DNA from: Streptomyces sp. WZ-12
GTDB taxonomy: Bacteria > Actinomycetota > Actinomycetes > Streptomycetales > Streptomycetaceae
Length of the DNA stretch: 64,000 bases
NCBI RefSeq assembly: GCF_028898845.1
Contig: NZ_CP118574.1
Location: forward strand, 8,481,001-8,545,000
Reading direction: 5' to 3'
The notes beneath the pieces were generated by a model. The model did not search any database. It saw nothing but the letters and a program-made list of their open reading frames with translations, and had not been told where the DNA came from. The position numbers and the translations under genes are program-made. Numbering within the stretch: the stretch's first letter is position 1; each line of letters starts with the position of its first letter. Of this stretch, positions 37,982 to 46,381 are shown one piece after another.

Positions 37982-39242
37982 CGTCGTCCTCCGCGGTGCC
38001 GGCCGTGCCCCGCACGATCTGGTCCATCCGGTGGTGGTACCAGGCGACGAGGTCGTGGGCGCGTTGTGTCACATGGTCCTCGTCCTTGCCCGTCAGCACG
38101 GCACGGACGACGGCGAAGGAGACGGGTCGGCCGGTGCGCGCGCCCCGCGTCCGGCGTTCGCGTTCCGCCATGACCACCCCGTCCCGGGAGAGGACCTCCG
38201 CGGTGCCCGGTGCCTCGTCCACCACTCCGGGTGCCGCGGACAGGCGGAGGAAGCCGAACGCCTCCTCGGCGGGGTGGGTCGGCGGTGGTGGTGCCGGAAG
38301 ACCGAGGAGCGCCGCCGCCCACTGTGCGTGCAGGTCCACTCCGAGCTTGCGCCGGACGACCTCGTCGATGCGTCCGCCTGCCACCCGGCCGGCGCACTCG
38401 CCGAATACGAAGGACCCGTCGGGCTGTTCGAACGCCTCCATGTGGAAGACGCCGTCGTCGTGCCCGAGGGCGGCCAGGGCGCGGGTTGCCAGTGACCGGC
38501 CGCGCCGGTAGAGGTCGGCATGGCGTCGAGGGTCGGCGATCACGGAGCCCATCGGCCCGCCGTGGTGGGTGTCGAGGACGTTCCCGAGGTACCGGGACAC
38601 CGCGAGCGCCGTCACCTCGCCTGCGCGCACCGCACCGTCCAGATGGATCTCGGGTCCCGGGACGAACTCCTCGACCTGCCAGGGGCCGTCGCCGCCGGGT
38701 CGGTACGTCCATGTGCGGGCGTGTGCGGGGGAGTGCAACCGCTCGGCCCCGAGGCTGCCGTGGCCGTTCAGCGCCTTGACGACGGCCGGGAACCCGATGG
38801 GCGTCAAGGGCACTTCGACCGGTGACTCGGCCACGACGGACCTCGCGGTGGGGACGCCCGCCGCACGGATCAGGTGCTTCTGGAGCGCCTTGTCGCGCAG
38901 GGCGAGGGCGGTGGCCAGCGGCAGTGCCCTGGCGCCGCCCAGTGCGCCCAGTACGGAGGCGGTGACCACCCGGAGTTCGTGGGACGGGGCCACGGCGGCG
39001 TAGTCGTGTGGTCGCAGGCCCGCGCGAGCCAGGGCGGAGAGGACGGCCTCGGTGTCGGCGGAATCGGCGGCGGCCACCGTCCGTTCGGCCAGCCCGCTGC
39101 TGCGGGCGGCGGCCGCCTCGGACGGCTCGGTCACGCACGTCACGCGGGCGCCCAGGTCGACCAGGGCCGCCGCGGCGCGCCCGGTGTTCCAGCCCAGGAG
39201 CAGTACCCGCCCGGCCCGCGCGTCAGCCCCGGGCGGCGCCAT
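37974..39242 (-). CDS. ATP-grasp ligase
   Basis: 422 residues. The N-terminal Rossmann-like domain (VLLLGWNTGRAAAALV) precedes an ATP-grasp core: LRDKALQKHLIRAAGVPTA, FPAVVKALNGHGSLG, WQVEEFVPGPEIHLDG, and metal-binding FHMEAFEQPDGSFVFGECAGRVAGG. Such enzymes join a carboxylate to an amine through acyl phosphate, as in L-amino-acid ligases. NikS of nikkomycin assembly is of this class, so coupling of an amino acid to the nucleoside is a fair inference. It overlaps its neighbours by 20 bp upstream and 8 bp downstream. Confidence 0.88.
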   Translation of the reverse strand: MAPPGADARAGRVLLLGWNTGRAAAALVDLGARVTCVTEPSEAAAARSSGLAERTVAAADSADTEAVLSALARAGLRPHDYAAVAPSHELRVVTASVLGALGGARALPLATALALRDKALQKHLIRAAGVPTARSVVAESPVEVPLTPIGFPAVVKALNGHGSLGAERLHSPAHARTWTYRPGGDGPWQVEEFVPGPEIHLDGAVRAGEVTALAVSRYLGNVLDTHHGGPMGSVIADPRRHADLYRRGRSLATRALAALGHDDGVFHMEAFEQPDGSFVFGECAGRVAGGRIDEVVRRKLGVDLHAQWAAALLGLPAPPPPTHPAEEAFGFLRLSAAPGVVDEAPGTAEVLSRDGVVMAERERRTRGARTGRPVSFAVVRAVLTGKDEDHVTQRAHDLVAWYHHRMDQIVRGTAGTAEDDGA

Positions 39243-40113
39243 GCCGGGCCTCCAGCGCGGTCTCGTAGGCCAGTAGCAGGTCGTCGGTGATGAAGTCCCG
39301 CACGTGGTAATGGAAGGGCGCGCCGATGCGGATTCCGCCGATGTGCAGCCGCAGTTGGTCGTCGAAGGCGTGGCTGACGTGGGGGCGCCACTCGCGGGCC
39401 GTTTCCGGCACCCCGGGCCAGCCTTGGACGCATGCCTTCATGTGGACGAAGTGCGGTGTGCCGGGGCGGGGGCCGGCGGCGACGTCCTCAAGGCCGTTGT
39501 CCCGGACGGCCAGGAGAAAGGCGGAGTCGGAGGAGAACGGCACGTGGGGGTTGCCGAAATGGCGTGCGCAGGTCCCGGCCCAGTCCTCCAGGTAGCCCGA
39601 CATGGTGGCGAACAACCGCTCGGCCACCGGTCCGCGCCGGAAGTAGCAGAACCCGTTGTGCAGATCGGGCAGGCCGATCCGGTACAACTCCTTGCGCAGG
39701 GGGTTGTGCTCGATCGGCTCCCCCCGGTAGGTGACCGCGGTCCCGCCGACGAGGTCCGCCGCCGCCATCACCTCCCACCACGGGGAGACGTCGTCGAAGA
39801 AGAGGGTGTCGGCATCGACCGTCACGGTTTCCCGATACGGACTCAGGTCGTACATCCGCACGTAGTTGTCCACCCGCCAGGTCTTGTTGACGAAGTCCGG
39901 CCGGACGTCCGGGATCGCGATGACGTGGTCGAAGACCTGCCGGTAGCGGTCCGGCAGGTGTTGCGAGCGCGGCACGATGACGCTCAGTCCGGTGACGGTG
40001 GACTGCGTCAGGCGGAGCGACAGCGCCAGGCAGTAGGCCATGCGCAGGTAGTCGGCGCCTTCGTGGTTGAAGGCATGGGTGAGATAGCCGCGCCCGGTGG
40101 GGGGTGAGGTCAC
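39223..40113 (-). CDS. GT-A-like glycosyltransferase-fold protein
   Basis: 296 residues. The segment YRETVTVDADTLFFDD has the DxD metal motif of GT-A glycosyltransferases; NHEGADYLRMAYCLALSLR at the start and VNKTWRVDNYVRMYDLSPY before DxD are typical of the GT8-like group. HNGFCYFRRG and FVHMKACVQGW follow. It may attach a sugar to the nucleoside. The start is GTG 40113 with AGGAG six bases upstream; a longer frame reaching 40380 is antisense noise. Confidence 0.78.
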   Translation of the reverse strand: MTSPPTGRGYLTHAFNHEGADYLRMAYCLALSLRLTQSTVTGLSVIVPRSQHLPDRYRQVFDHVIAIPDVRPDFVNKTWRVDNYVRMYDLSPYRETVTVDADTLFFDDVSPWWEVMAAADLVGGTAVTYRGEPIEHNPLRKELYRIGLPDLHNGFCYFRRGPVAERLFATMSGYLEDWAGTCARHFGNPHVPFSSDSAFLLAVRDNGLEDVAAGPRPGTPHFVHMKACVQGWPGVPETAREWRPHVSHAFDDQLRLHIGGIRIGAPFHYHVRDFITDDLLLAYETALEARHGAARG

Positions 40114-40114
40114 G

Positions 40115-40975
40115 TCAACTCCTGTCGGTGTCAGGTTGCGGGTGCGCGACGCCGTCGAGGACGGCCGTGCGGGGAGCGCTGAGGGCGATGTGGCGGGCCC
40201 GGCGCACGGTGTCCGACCGCAGTCCGTGGTCCATGAGGAACCGCCGGACGGAGCCGTGTTCGTGCTCCAAGCCGCAGAGCAACATCCGGAGGACGTAGCC
40301 GGGGGTGGCGGTGCGCGCGGCCAGATCGCGCGGGGCGAGGCCGCGTGCCCATGGCAGCAGCCGCGTCGCTGCCGGGTCACGGCGGAACAGCCGGCCGGTC
40401 AAGGCGTGGTCGCGGGCGAGGTCCGCCACCCGCACGCCCATCGCACGCAGAACGAGCGCGCACACCACGGAGGTGCGGTCCTTGCCGGCCGAGCAACAGA
40501 CCATCAGCGGCAGGCGCTCCGGCTCGGCGAGCACGCCGACGAGCTCGGCGGCCGTGGGCGCGGCCAGTCGGGCCAACTGGCGGTAGTAGGCGAGGTAATG
40601 GGAGGGCTGGGGCGTGCCACCGGTCTTGATCACCGACCGGTCGGCGACCAACGGCCGGGACAGCACGGTGACGTCCGGGGGCGGCTTCTGGCCGGCGCTC
40701 TCGCGGCCGCCCCGCAGATCGACGACGACGCGCAGGCCGGCGCGGTCGGTCAGCGGGCCGATGGCGGCCGCGGCCCCGCGGTACATCAGGCCCGGCCTGA
40801 CGTACCGGCCGGAGTCGGCGCGCAGGCCCGCGAGATCCCGGGCGTTCGGCGCGCCGGGGATGACCCGGGATCCCCGCGCGGGACGGGGCGTTGGTGGGCT
40901 GGACACGGTCATGCCTCCGTGAGGGCGGCGTCTGGTCGCCGGGGCGGGGGTGGTGTGCGGTGTGTCCCGGCTCAT
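40115..40975 (-). CDS. tyrosine-phosphatase-fold phosphatase (NikL/PolJ-like role)
   Basis: 286 residues. The P-loop is LMVCCSAGKDRTSVV with CX5R (Cys161, Arg167) and Asp166 typical of the Y_phosphatase3 family; N-terminal NARDLAGLRADSGRYVRPGLMYRG also marks that family. In nikkomycin/polyoxin pathways a phosphatase of this kind removes the 5'-phosphate from octosyl acid phosphate. The same task on the C-nucleoside phosphate is inferred. ATG 40975 overlaps the ATPase stop; an internal ATG 40912 is an alternative. Confidence 0.85.
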   Translation of the reverse strand: MSRDTPHTTPAPATRRRPHGGMTVSSPPTPRPARGSRVIPGAPNARDLAGLRADSGRYVRPGLMYRGAAAAIGPLTDRAGLRVVVDLRGGRESAGQKPPPDVTVLSRPLVADRSVIKTGGTPQPSHYLAYYRQLARLAAPTAAELVGVLAEPERLPLMVCCSAGKDRTSVVCALVLRAMGVRVADLARDHALTGRLFRRDPAATRLLPWARGLAPRDLAARTATPGYVLRMLLCGLEHEHGSVRRFLMDHGLRSDTVRRARHIALSAPRTAVLDGVAHPQPDTDRS

Positions 40976-41934
40976 CTGCGCTCCGTCTCGTGCAGGGCCC
41001 GGACCAGGTCTTCGACGTCGGGTTCGTTGATGGTGAGGTCGACGATGCGGGCCTGCTTCGTGATCTCCGCGATCAGGCGGTCCGGAGGGAGGGACCGGGT
41101 GGAGAAGCTCAGCCACTGGCGCGGGCCCTCGACCCTGCTGACCCTGGCGCCGGGTATCCGTAGCGGTGGGTGGGGGTCGGTGAGGTCGACCACGAGGGTG
41201 CGCTCCAGGCCGTGCGCCACCATCAGCCGGCTGATCGAGTCGTCGCAGATCAACTTGCCTTTGGAGAGCACCAGCAGCCTGGAGCACATGCGCTCCAGGT
41301 CGGCCATGTCGTGGGTGGTGAGCAGGATGGTGACGCCTTGTTCGCGGTTGAGGGTGGTGAGGAACGCGCGGATACGCTGCTTGGCGATGACGTCGAGGCC
41401 GATGGTGGGTTCGTCGAGGAAGAGCACGTCGGGGGAGTGGAGTACGGAGGCGGCCAGTTCGCCGCGAATCCGCTGGCCGAGGCTGAGCTGCCGCACCGGG
41501 ACGGGCAGCAGGTCGGCGAGGCCCAGTACGTCGACGAGTTCGTCGAGGCGCGCGCGGTAGCGGGCGGCGTCGACCCGGTAGATGTAGCGGAGTTGCTCGA
41601 AGGAGTCCCGCAGTGGCAGGTCCCACCACAGTTGGATGCGTTGGGCGGACATGGTGCCCAGGCGGTGGGCGGTCTTGGCGCGTTCGTCGAACGGATCGTG
41701 GCCAAGTACCCGTACCTGGCCGGTGGTTGGTGCCAGGACACCGGTCAGCAGCTTGATCGAGGTGGACTTGCCCGCGCCGTTGGCCCCGAGGTACCCGACG
41801 AACTCCCCGGCGGCCACGGAGAAGCTGAGGTCGTCCACCGCGGCCACCTCCCTGCGCGTGCTGCGGAACCGGCCGGTCTTCGTGCGCACCGTGAAGGTGC
41901 GGGTGACACTCCGCATCTCGATGGGGTCGGTCAT
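40972..41934 (-). CDS. ABC transporter ATPase subunit
   Basis: 320 residues. Walker A GANGAGKST (about 49-57), signature LSLGQRIRGELA, Walker B DVLFLDEPTIGLD and switch TTHD are intact. The short C-terminal extension (about 230-320) resembles that of ABC-2 drug/glycan exporters. It is joined without gap to two permease genes, giving a complete exporter for the cluster's product, and so a likely self-resistance device. Confidence 0.93.
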   Translation of the reverse strand: MTDPIEMRSVTRTFTVRTKTGRFRSTRREVAAVDDLSFSVAAGEFVGYLGANGAGKSTSIKLLTGVLAPTTGQVRVLGHDPFDERAKTAHRLGTMSAQRIQLWWDLPLRDSFEQLRYIYRVDAARYRARLDELVDVLGLADLLPVPVRQLSLGQRIRGELAASVLHSPDVLFLDEPTIGLDVIAKQRIRAFLTTLNREQGVTILLTTHDMADLERMCSRLLVLSKGKLICDDSISRLMVAHGLERTLVVDLTDPHPPLRIPGARVSRVEGPRQWLSFSTRSLPPDRLIAEITKQARIVDLTINEPDVEDLVRALHETERR

Positions 41935-42738
41935 TCAGCCTCCCGGGCTCCGGTAGTGGCGGACGGACGTGCGCCACACGAGCGCGGCGGCACCCGCGGT
42001 CACCGCGGCGACCAGGGGTGTGGCGAGGCGGACCGCGGTGGGCAGTCCCGCCGCGTCCGGTTTGTCGAGCACCCAGCTCACCGGGAGGTACGACACGAAC
42101 CCGAGGGGGACGACGAACAGCACGAACGACCTCAGCCAGGCCGTGTAGACGTCGAGCGGGTACTGAACGAGGAAGCTCGTGCCCGCGGAGAAGACGCTCA
42201 CCAGACCGTCGGCCCCGTTGGCCCAGAACGAGGCGGAAGCGGCCACGATCCACAGTGACCCCATGATCACCGCACCGCCCACCACCGACGAGAGCAGCAC
42301 CACAACCTTCCCGGCCGTCCACAGCGTTGCGGGGTAGCGGGCTGTCACCACGACGAGCACGACCACCGCCTGGAGCAGACGCCCCGCACGACGCAGCAGG
42401 AAGTCCGTCGCCAACAGATGGACGAAGGTCGGCCCCGGCCGCAGCAGCAGGGTGTCGAACGAGCCGTCACGCACCATCGTCGGAAGCTGGTCCAGGCTCC
42501 CCAGCGTGAGCTCGCACAGGGCGTAGGACAGTGACGAGACCGCGTAGAGCAGTGCCACCTGGTCGACCGTCCAGCCGCCGAGCCGCGAGATGTCGCCGAA
42601 GAGCAGGACGATCGTGGCGAAATCCAGTGCGGTGAAGGCGAAGTTGCCCGCCAGCGAGAGGGCGAAACTGGTCCGGTACTGCATCTGCGACCGTACTTGC
42701 ACGCGGGCGAGCCGGAGCAGGAGTGCGAGGGCGAACAC
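41935..42738 (-). CDS. ABC-2 type permease, subunit 1
   Basis: 267 residues with six hydrophobic segments, for example FALSLAGNFAFTALDFATIVLLFG and VVLLSSVVGGAVIMGSLWIVAASASFW. It belongs to the ABC-2/DUF990-like permeases found in pairs beside one ATPase. The gene is flush with the ATPase start (no gap). Confidence 0.88.
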   Translation of the reverse strand: MFALALLLRLARVQVRSQMQYRTSFALSLAGNFAFTALDFATIVLLFGDISRLGGWTVDQVALLYAVSSLSYALCELTLGSLDQLPTMVRDGSFDTLLLRPGPTFVHLLATDFLLRRAGRLLQAVVVLVVVTARYPATLWTAGKVVVLLSSVVGGAVIMGSLWIVAASASFWANGADGLVSVFSAGTSFLVQYPLDVYTAWLRSFVLFVVPLGFVSYLPVSWVLDKPDAAGLPTAVRLATPLVAAVTAGAAALVWRTSVRHYRSPGG

Positions 42739-42741
42739 CGG

Positions 42742-43566
42742 TCAGCCTCCCTGGATCACGACGTGCCGACGGGCGACGGCGAGCAGCCACCGCCCGGCCG
42801 CCAGGAGGAGCAGCGCCCACAGCGCCTGCCGGGCCAGCGCCGCGACGGCCCCCAGACCCGTCACGTGTCCGGTGAAGACATCCACCGGCACCTGGACGAT
42901 CGAGGGGAAGGGGGTGGCCGCCGCCACTGCTTGCAGCCAGTGGGGGAAGAAGCCGGTCGGCAGGACGAAACCGGAGAGCAGATTCACCAGGATGACCGCG
43001 ATCAGCGCCACCCCGCGGTAGTCCAACAGCCAGAACGAGGACAGGCTGTAGAGGAAGCGGAACAGCGTGCTCACCACGACCGCGAGCCAGATGCTGGCGA
43101 GGAACGCCAGCCAACCCAGCACACCCGGCGGCCCGGTGAGCCCGTAGAACACCCAGCCGACCAGCATCGGCGGCACGCCGCGATACAGCAGGTGGTACCA
43201 GGCCCGCCCCAAGTCGGCCGCCAAGTACGCCGACTGCAGGTGCACCGGCCGGACCAGGTCGGCCACGATCTGACCACTCCGCACGCGGGTGGCCAGTTCG
43301 GCGTCGCCGTAGATCCGGACGACGGTCATCAGGCCCTGGACCAGCCACACATAGGTGAGGGCCTGGGCGACGTGGTAGCCACCGATCTCCCGAGGATCGG
43401 CGTAGATACCACGCATGATCGCGGAACGGAGCACGCCGAACAGCACGGTGGTGGCCAGGCCGAGCAGCGATGCCTTGGCGTAGGTGGCGTAGCGCCGGTA
43501 TCCGTAGCGGGCCAGTTCGGCGTGGGCGCGCAGGTGCGCGGCGGGGCTAGCCGTGCGTGCGCTCAT
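42742..43566 (-). CDS. ABC-2 type permease, subunit 2
   Basis: 274 residues, six membrane segments (SLLGLATTVLFGVLRSAIM, FLASIWLAVVVSTLFRFLYSL, GVALIAVILVNLLSGFVLPTGFFP). It partners the permease at 41935. ATG 43566 overlaps the asparagine-synthetase-like gene by 20 bp; an upstream frame extension is not coding. Confidence 0.88.
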   Translation of the reverse strand: MSARTASPAAHLRAHAELARYGYRRYATYAKASLLGLATTVLFGVLRSAIMRGIYADPREIGGYHVAQALTYVWLVQGLMTVVRIYGDAELATRVRSGQIVADLVRPVHLQSAYLAADLGRAWYHLLYRGVPPMLVGWVFYGLTGPPGVLGWLAFLASIWLAVVVSTLFRFLYSLSSFWLLDYRGVALIAVILVNLLSGFVLPTGFFPHWLQAVAAATPFPSIVQVPVDVFTGHVTGLGAVAALARQALWALLLLAAGRWLLAVARRHVVIQGG

Positions 43567-45139
43567 ACGCCTTGACGGTGGCCCGCCGGAAGTACTGATG
43601 GATCTCGTTCCGCGTCGCCCGGCCCGCGAGTATCGCCTCAAGTGCCTCGCCGAAGGTGCGGCGGCGTCCGTGCAGCGCCATGTCCTCGGCGGGGTCCAGG
43701 AGTTGTCCCGCCTGTGCGGCGAATTCCGCGTTGCCGCACAGCCAGTGCTCGATCGGCTTGTGCTCGTTGGTGGTGGGAACGGCGATGCGGCTGCGGGCGA
43801 GGGGCGGTTGTCTGCGCTCCAAGAGGGTGTCGTAGAAACGGTTGTCGACGCGCCAGGCGTTGGGCAGGTCCAGCGCGGACTCGAAGACGTCGATGTCCTC
43901 GAACACCGAGTAGTGGGGGATCGTCCCGAGGGTGTGGAACAGCCCGCACTGTTTGACGGACATGCTCATGCTCTGGAAGTTGAAGCCGCGCCTGCGTTGG
44001 ACCCCCGAACCGCCCAGGCCGGCCAGCTCCTGGGTGATGTCCGCGACGATCCCCTCGGCGGCCGCGCCGGCCTCCTCCTTGGCGAGCTCGCGGAACAGGT
44101 CGGCGGCGATCCCGCGGTCGTCCTGCGGACCGTCCTCGGGCTGGTGCCCCTTGTCGCTGAAGAGGTGGTCGCCGAGCCTGCCGGACAGCAGCGCGCGGGA
44201 GCCCGCGACGAGCGCGTCCCGCCCCGGCAGGTACTTGCACCATTCCAGGTCCGCCATCGGCTGGTGGCGCAGCGAAGCGGCGAAGTACCGGGGGAGTTCG
44301 CGGTTGCGGCCGGGGAAGCCGAGCGGGGTGCCGAGGGCCCGGGCGACCTGGTCGGCCGCCCGCCCCGCGCTGCTGTGCCGCTCGCCGAAGAAGTAGCCGG
44401 TCAGCTCCATGCCGGCGGTGACGCAGGCGGCGCCGGTCACGCGTGAGTCGTGCCCGCCGCTGATGCCCAGCAGAGCGGGTCCGCCCTGCGGTGCGCATGC
44501 CTCGATCCGCCGGCCGGCCCGCTCGATCAGCCGCCAGCACCGGTCCAGGGCCTCGTCCATGTCCCGTGCCGCCGGCTCGAAGCGATAGCGCCAGCTACGC
44601 GCCCGGCGCACCGTTCCGGCATCGAGGGCCAGCAGGGTGCCCGGGGGCTGCCGACGGACCCCGCGGGCGAAGGTCCGGCCGTTCACCGTGGCGCCGAGGA
44701 CCCGGAAGGCGTCCGCCGCCCGCCCGTCCAAGCGCCGGGCGGACGCGGGTAGTTGAGGCAGCAACGCGGCGAAGGCGTTGCTGACGGCGAAACCGCGCAC
44801 CGTCCGGTCCGAACCCTCGACCCAGGAGTACAGATCCGCGACGCCCAGATGGTCGTTGAAGGCCAGCAACCGGGTCCCGCTCGGCCGCGCGCACAGGTAC
44901 GCGCCGGCGTATCTGCCCTTCACCGCTGCCCAGTCGGCCGCGGTGCTCGCGCCGGCCGTGCTCCGCAACATCCGCAGCAGCCGCTCGGGGGTCATGCCAC
45001 CGTCGGGGTAGAGCACTCCCTCGAAGAGGAGGAGATCGTGTCCGGGGCGGCCGAGCACCGTCACCCGGTCGTCCCGCACCACGCGCAGCCCCGGCAGGCC
45101 CTGCGCGTCAGCCGACCCGTCAGCGGCCACCAAGAACAT
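43547..45139 (-). CDS. asparagine-synthetase-like amidotransferase, no Cys nucleophile
   Basis: 530 residues. The C-terminal ATP-pyrophosphatase domain has LLGISGGHDSRVTG (PP-loop SGGxDS at 227-232). The N-terminal Ntn-like domain begins MFLVAADG, lacking Cys2, so glutamine hydrolysis is unlikely, as in beta-lactam synthetase and lasso cyclase relatives. It may form an amide or ring by adenylating a carboxylate. Start ATG 45139 has GGGAGG; ATG 45157 is possible. It overlaps both neighbours by 20 bp. Confidence 0.83.
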   Translation of the reverse strand: MFLVAADGSADAQGLPGLRVVRDDRVTVLGRPGHDLLLFEGVLYPDGGMTPERLLRMLRSTAGASTAADWAAVKGRYAGAYLCARPSGTRLLAFNDHLGVADLYSWVEGSDRTVRGFAVSNAFAALLPQLPASARRLDGRAADAFRVLGATVNGRTFARGVRRQPPGTLLALDAGTVRRARSWRYRFEPAARDMDEALDRCWRLIERAGRRIEACAPQGGPALLGISGGHDSRVTGAACVTAGMELTGYFFGERHSSAGRAADQVARALGTPLGFPGRNRELPRYFAASLRHQPMADLEWCKYLPGRDALVAGSRALLSGRLGDHLFSDKGHQPEDGPQDDRGIAADLFRELAKEEAGAAAEGIVADITQELAGLGGSGVQRRRGFNFQSMSMSVKQCGLFHTLGTIPHYSVFEDIDVFESALDLPNAWRVDNRFYDTLLERRQPPLARSRIAVPTTNEHKPIEHWLCGNAEFAAQAGQLLDPAEDMALHGRRRTFGEALEAILAGRATRNEIHQYFRRATVKAYERTHG

Positions 45140-45713
45140 CGCCGCCCCTCCCGCCATCCCGGTCACCACGGCCGCCCAACTCCGCCCCGTGTCCGGGGCC
45201 CGCTCCCCGGACCCCGGACAGGTACGCCGCGACCTGAGCCGGTGTGCGCAGCCGCACCACGGTGCCGTCGAAACGGGCCAGCATCCGCCGCTCCTGTTCT
45301 CGGCGGGTGCGGAAGTCAAGCAGCACCTTCACCACCGGGTGCCGACGGCTCAGCACACCCCGCCACGATTCGCGGTTGCCCGCCCACAACGCCTCCCGCC
45401 TCACCAGCCGCCGCACGGTACGGCGCAGCACCCGGCCGAGCACCACGCCCCGGCTCAACTCCAGCCAGATCGCGGTGTCCGCCCGGGACCACAGCCCCGG
45501 CAGCACCTCCGGATAGGCGGTCGAGTCGACGACCCAGCCGTCCGTCGCGGTGCGCGCGACCACGTCGTCCGCGAAGGAGGCCCGCACGCCCCACCGGGGG
45601 CCGTGCCGCAGCGCGTCGAGTTCGACATGGCGCAGGCCCAACTGCCGCGCGAGGGTTCGGGCCAGGGTCGACTTGCCCACGCCGCAGATGCCGACGATCA
45701 GGATGTTCCGCAT
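45120..45713 (-). CDS. P-loop kinase (adenylate-kinase/FLAP-like)
   Basis: 197 residues. NILIVGICGVGKSTLARTLA carries the Walker A lysine (Lys14); LGLRHVELDALRHGPRW and GWVVDSTAYPEVLPGLWSRADTAIWLELSR follow the pattern of small nucleoside/shikimate-type kinases and topology-modulation proteins. In this operon it might phosphorylate the nucleoside or a precursor, or act in resistance by phosphorylating the product. ATG 45713 is one base from the oxygenase stop. Confidence 0.78.
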   Translation of the reverse strand: MRNILIVGICGVGKSTLARTLARQLGLRHVELDALRHGPRWGVRASFADDVVARTATDGWVVDSTAYPEVLPGLWSRADTAIWLELSRGVVLGRVLRRTVRRLVRREALWAGNRESWRGVLSRRHPVVKVLLDFRTRREQERRMLARFDGTVVRLRTPAQVAAYLSGVRGAGPGHGAELGGRGDRDGGRGGDVLGGR

Positions 45714-45714
45714 C

Positions 45715-46380
45715 TCACCTCTGCCCCGGGCCCGCGGCCGCGTCGGCGGGCCGGGCGAAGTGCACCAGCAGCGTCTTCCTGTCGTGCGGGCCCGCGCCGG
45801 TGACCGGCGGTACCGCGTGCCAGGCACGCTCGGTGCGGACCATCAGCACCGAGGTCCCGGCGAGGGGGAACACCTCCTGGCTCCAGTCGTCGATGTCGGC
45901 GGAGCGCAGCACGCGCAGCGCGCCGGACCACCGGGGTTGCCACTCCGCGTTGAGGTAGAACAGATGGGTGACGACCTTGTCGGGGCGGTCGACGTGGGGT
46001 TCGATCCAGCAGCGGTCCGCGTAGCGGACCAGCCGGATGTCCAGCACGGTGCCGGTGAGGTCGGCCCCCGTCGCGGCGCTGACGGCGGTGCGGTAGGCGG
46101 TGGCCGTGAGGTCGTCGAGGAGCAGTTTCCAACGCGGGGAGAGCCTGCCGATGTTGTGCCGGTCCGGTTCCCCGAACCTGACGAGTTGGTAGTTGTACGT
46201 CCGGTAGCGCTTGCGGCCGGGTTCGGCGGTGTCCCGGACGTCGTAGTGGAAGCCCTCGGTGGGGAACTCCGCGACCAGGGCGTCCTGGTGGTCGGCGAAG
46301 CTGTCGTGCAGCACGGCGTGCGGGTAGGGATCCGTCGACAGCGGCGCGGAGCCGATGGCCGCGAGGTTGAGCAGGGTCAT
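45715..46380 (-). CDS. Fe(II)/2-oxoglutarate-dependent oxygenase
   Basis: 221 residues. The iron facial triad is visible: His129-x-Asp131 in EPHVDRPD and His188 in RAWHAVPP, with Arg201 in RKTLLVHF as the 2-oxoglutarate salt bridge. It is of the prolyl-hydroxylase-like 2OG-FeII_Oxy_3 type. Hydroxylation or oxidation of the bicyclic sugar or an amino-acid unit is expected; NikI/PolD play such a part in peptidyl nucleosides. It lies one base from each neighbour. Confidence 0.86.
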   Translation of the reverse strand: MTLLNLAAIGSAPLSTDPYPHAVLHDSFADHQDALVAEFPTEGFHYDVRDTAEPGRKRYRTYNYQLVRFGEPDRHNIGRLSPRWKLLLDDLTATAYRTAVSAATGADLTGTVLDIRLVRYADRCWIEPHVDRPDKVVTHLFYLNAEWQPRWSGALRVLRSADIDDWSQEVFPLAGTSVLMVRTERAWHAVPPVTGAGPHDRKTLLVHFARPADAAAGPGQR

Positions 46381-46381
46381 C

